Source of the DNA: Pelagibacterium halotolerans B2
GTDB taxonomy: Bacteria > Pseudomonadota > Alphaproteobacteria > Rhizobiales > Devosiaceae
Assembly (NCBI RefSeq): GCF_000230555.1
Contig: NC_016078.1
Location: 1,984,001 to 2,048,000, forward strand
Reading direction: 5' to 3'
Length of the DNA stretch: 64,000 nucleotides
The first letter of the stretch is position 1. Each line of letters starts with the position of its first letter. Below, one piece after another: positions 63,443 to 64,000 of the stretch. Made by a program: the position numbers and the translations under genes. Under the pieces are notes generated by a model. That model searched no databases. It was given only the letters and a program-made list of their open reading frames with translations, and was not told where the DNA came from.

Positions 63443-63825
63443 GCCTTCCCCTCGTGGCCCCACACCCTTCCCGGATTAGTAATACAGTATAATGCATGTA
63501 ACTAGACTTTCGTCTAATCCTCGATTGTACGGCGCTGCAAATGATCCTGGCCACAGGGTCGGCATGCGCGTTTTAGGGCCAAATTTTGGGCAATTCAGAC
63601 CGGACACGCATATTCTTTCCGGTGAACCGTCCGAAATCGAAATAACTTTGCGCAGCAATACTGACATATCAGCTTGACTCGGCGCGGAACTAAGGCGCAA
63701 TTTTGTGAAATGGCGTTTCACAATGCGACGCCTCGTCGCCCGGCAAATTGCCACAACGGGTGAGCGCAGCCGACAGATCGGAAAACCGGCGGTCGGCAAA
63801 ACGAGGAGGAATTCCAGTTCTGAAG
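63443..63825. promoter_or_regulatory. IclR-cytochrome divergent intergenic region
   Basis: About 380 nt with two inverted repeats, TAGAC-TTTC-GTCTA near 63506-63519 and a perfect 8-bp dyad TTGTGAAA-TGGCG-TTTCACAA at 63703-63723. TATAAT occurs on the plus strand near 63488. The second dyad is the best candidate for an IclR operator. Small open frames here look non-coding. Confidence 0.45.
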
Positions 63826-64000
63826 ATGAAGGATTTGAGTATGTGGAAACCCACCGGGCTGGGTCCCGTTGGCCGGACGGCGCTTGCCGCTGCCGCCATA
63901 GCCGTCTTTGCCGCGACGTCGGCATTTGCGTTCGACAATTCGACGGTGTTTACACCGAGGAGCAGGCCGATCGCGGCATGGGCTTTTTTGGCACCGATTG
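63826..64000 (+). pseudogene. Probable c-type cytochrome, 5' part, with a one-base frameshift
   Basis: The frame from 63826 gives a signal peptide (about residues 6-35, ending AATSAFA) and then FDNS. The expected mature protein continues in the next frame as DGVYTEEQADRGMGFFGTD and then the first bases of a Cys codon. YTEEQAxRG followed by a Cys after about nine residues is the usual lead-in to a CxxCH heme motif. Joining the two needs one extra base near 63934-63937. The window ends before CxxCH can be read. A gene-level frameshift or read error is likely. Confidence 0.55.

Overview
The window is GC-rich, densely coded alphaproteobacterial chromosome. It has Rhizobiales-type dispersed repeats, a complete PhyR-NepR-EcfG general stress locus, a DUF2336 protein, and OxyR divergent from a catalase. 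Gene content and order fit the Devosia/Pelagibacterium group; this placement is inferred, since no 16S rRNA gene is present. No tRNA, rRNA, CRISPR array, prophage or insertion sequence was recognised.

Region by region. 1-5.0 kb: cell-division (dcw) cluster on the minus strand, rsmH-ftsL-ftsI-murE (murE runs off the left edge), with RNase P RNA (rnpB) directly upstream where mraZ usually sits. 5.0-9.9 kb: a TerB/J-domain cochaperone, a secreted disordered protein, an ArsR-methyltransferase fusion with metF behind a perfect 16-bp palindrome, and a DUF2336 protein. 10-15.8 kb: katA/oxyR divergent pair, a RarD-type transporter, an alpha/beta hydrolase, then a lower-GC restriction-modification pair (MT-A70 methylase plus BglII-like endonuclease). 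15.8-23.1 kb: ettA, DUF1275 and FdhF/YdeP-type oxidoreductase genes, paired YdcZ-type membrane proteins, a dispersed repeat and a GST. 23.2-32 kb: a two-component system with a PepSY-like protein, a very acidic secreted protein, a subtilase lipoprotein, an ArsR/SRPBCC pair, and a membrane protein/XRE/MDR operon. 32-38.6 kb: an NMT1-type ABC importer, a chemoreceptor, and an Lrp regulator divergent from alanine dehydrogenase. 38.6-50.1 kb: repeats, then a complete glycogen cluster (glgP-glgB-glgC-glgA-pgm-glgX). 50.1-56.2 kb: the general stress response (GSR) island. 56.2-64 kb: a flavoprotein, an L,D-transpeptidase, Uup, an EEP nuclease/phosphatase, an MTA/SAH nucleosidase-like protein, a kelch protein, an IclR regulator, and the start of a probable c-type cytochrome.

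The most interesting part is the GSR island. Seven sites carry the EcfG promoter pattern GGAAC-16 nt-CGTT with identical spacing. They precede phyR, nepR-ecfG, a DUF1328 gene, a DUF883/holin-like pair, a PRC-barrel gene, and two consecutive short transcription units that have no ORF but end in intrinsic-terminator-like hairpins. Those two units look like tandem EcfG-driven small RNAs with C-rich loops, resembling the GsrN concept known from Caulobacter. One of the promoters has its -35 element inside the ecfG terminator stem.

Three genes look damaged: a PRC-barrel gene with an internal deletion and frameshift, uup with an altered D-loop at a G-run, and the terminal cytochrome with a one-base frameshift. 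Either real mutation or sequencing error could explain them.
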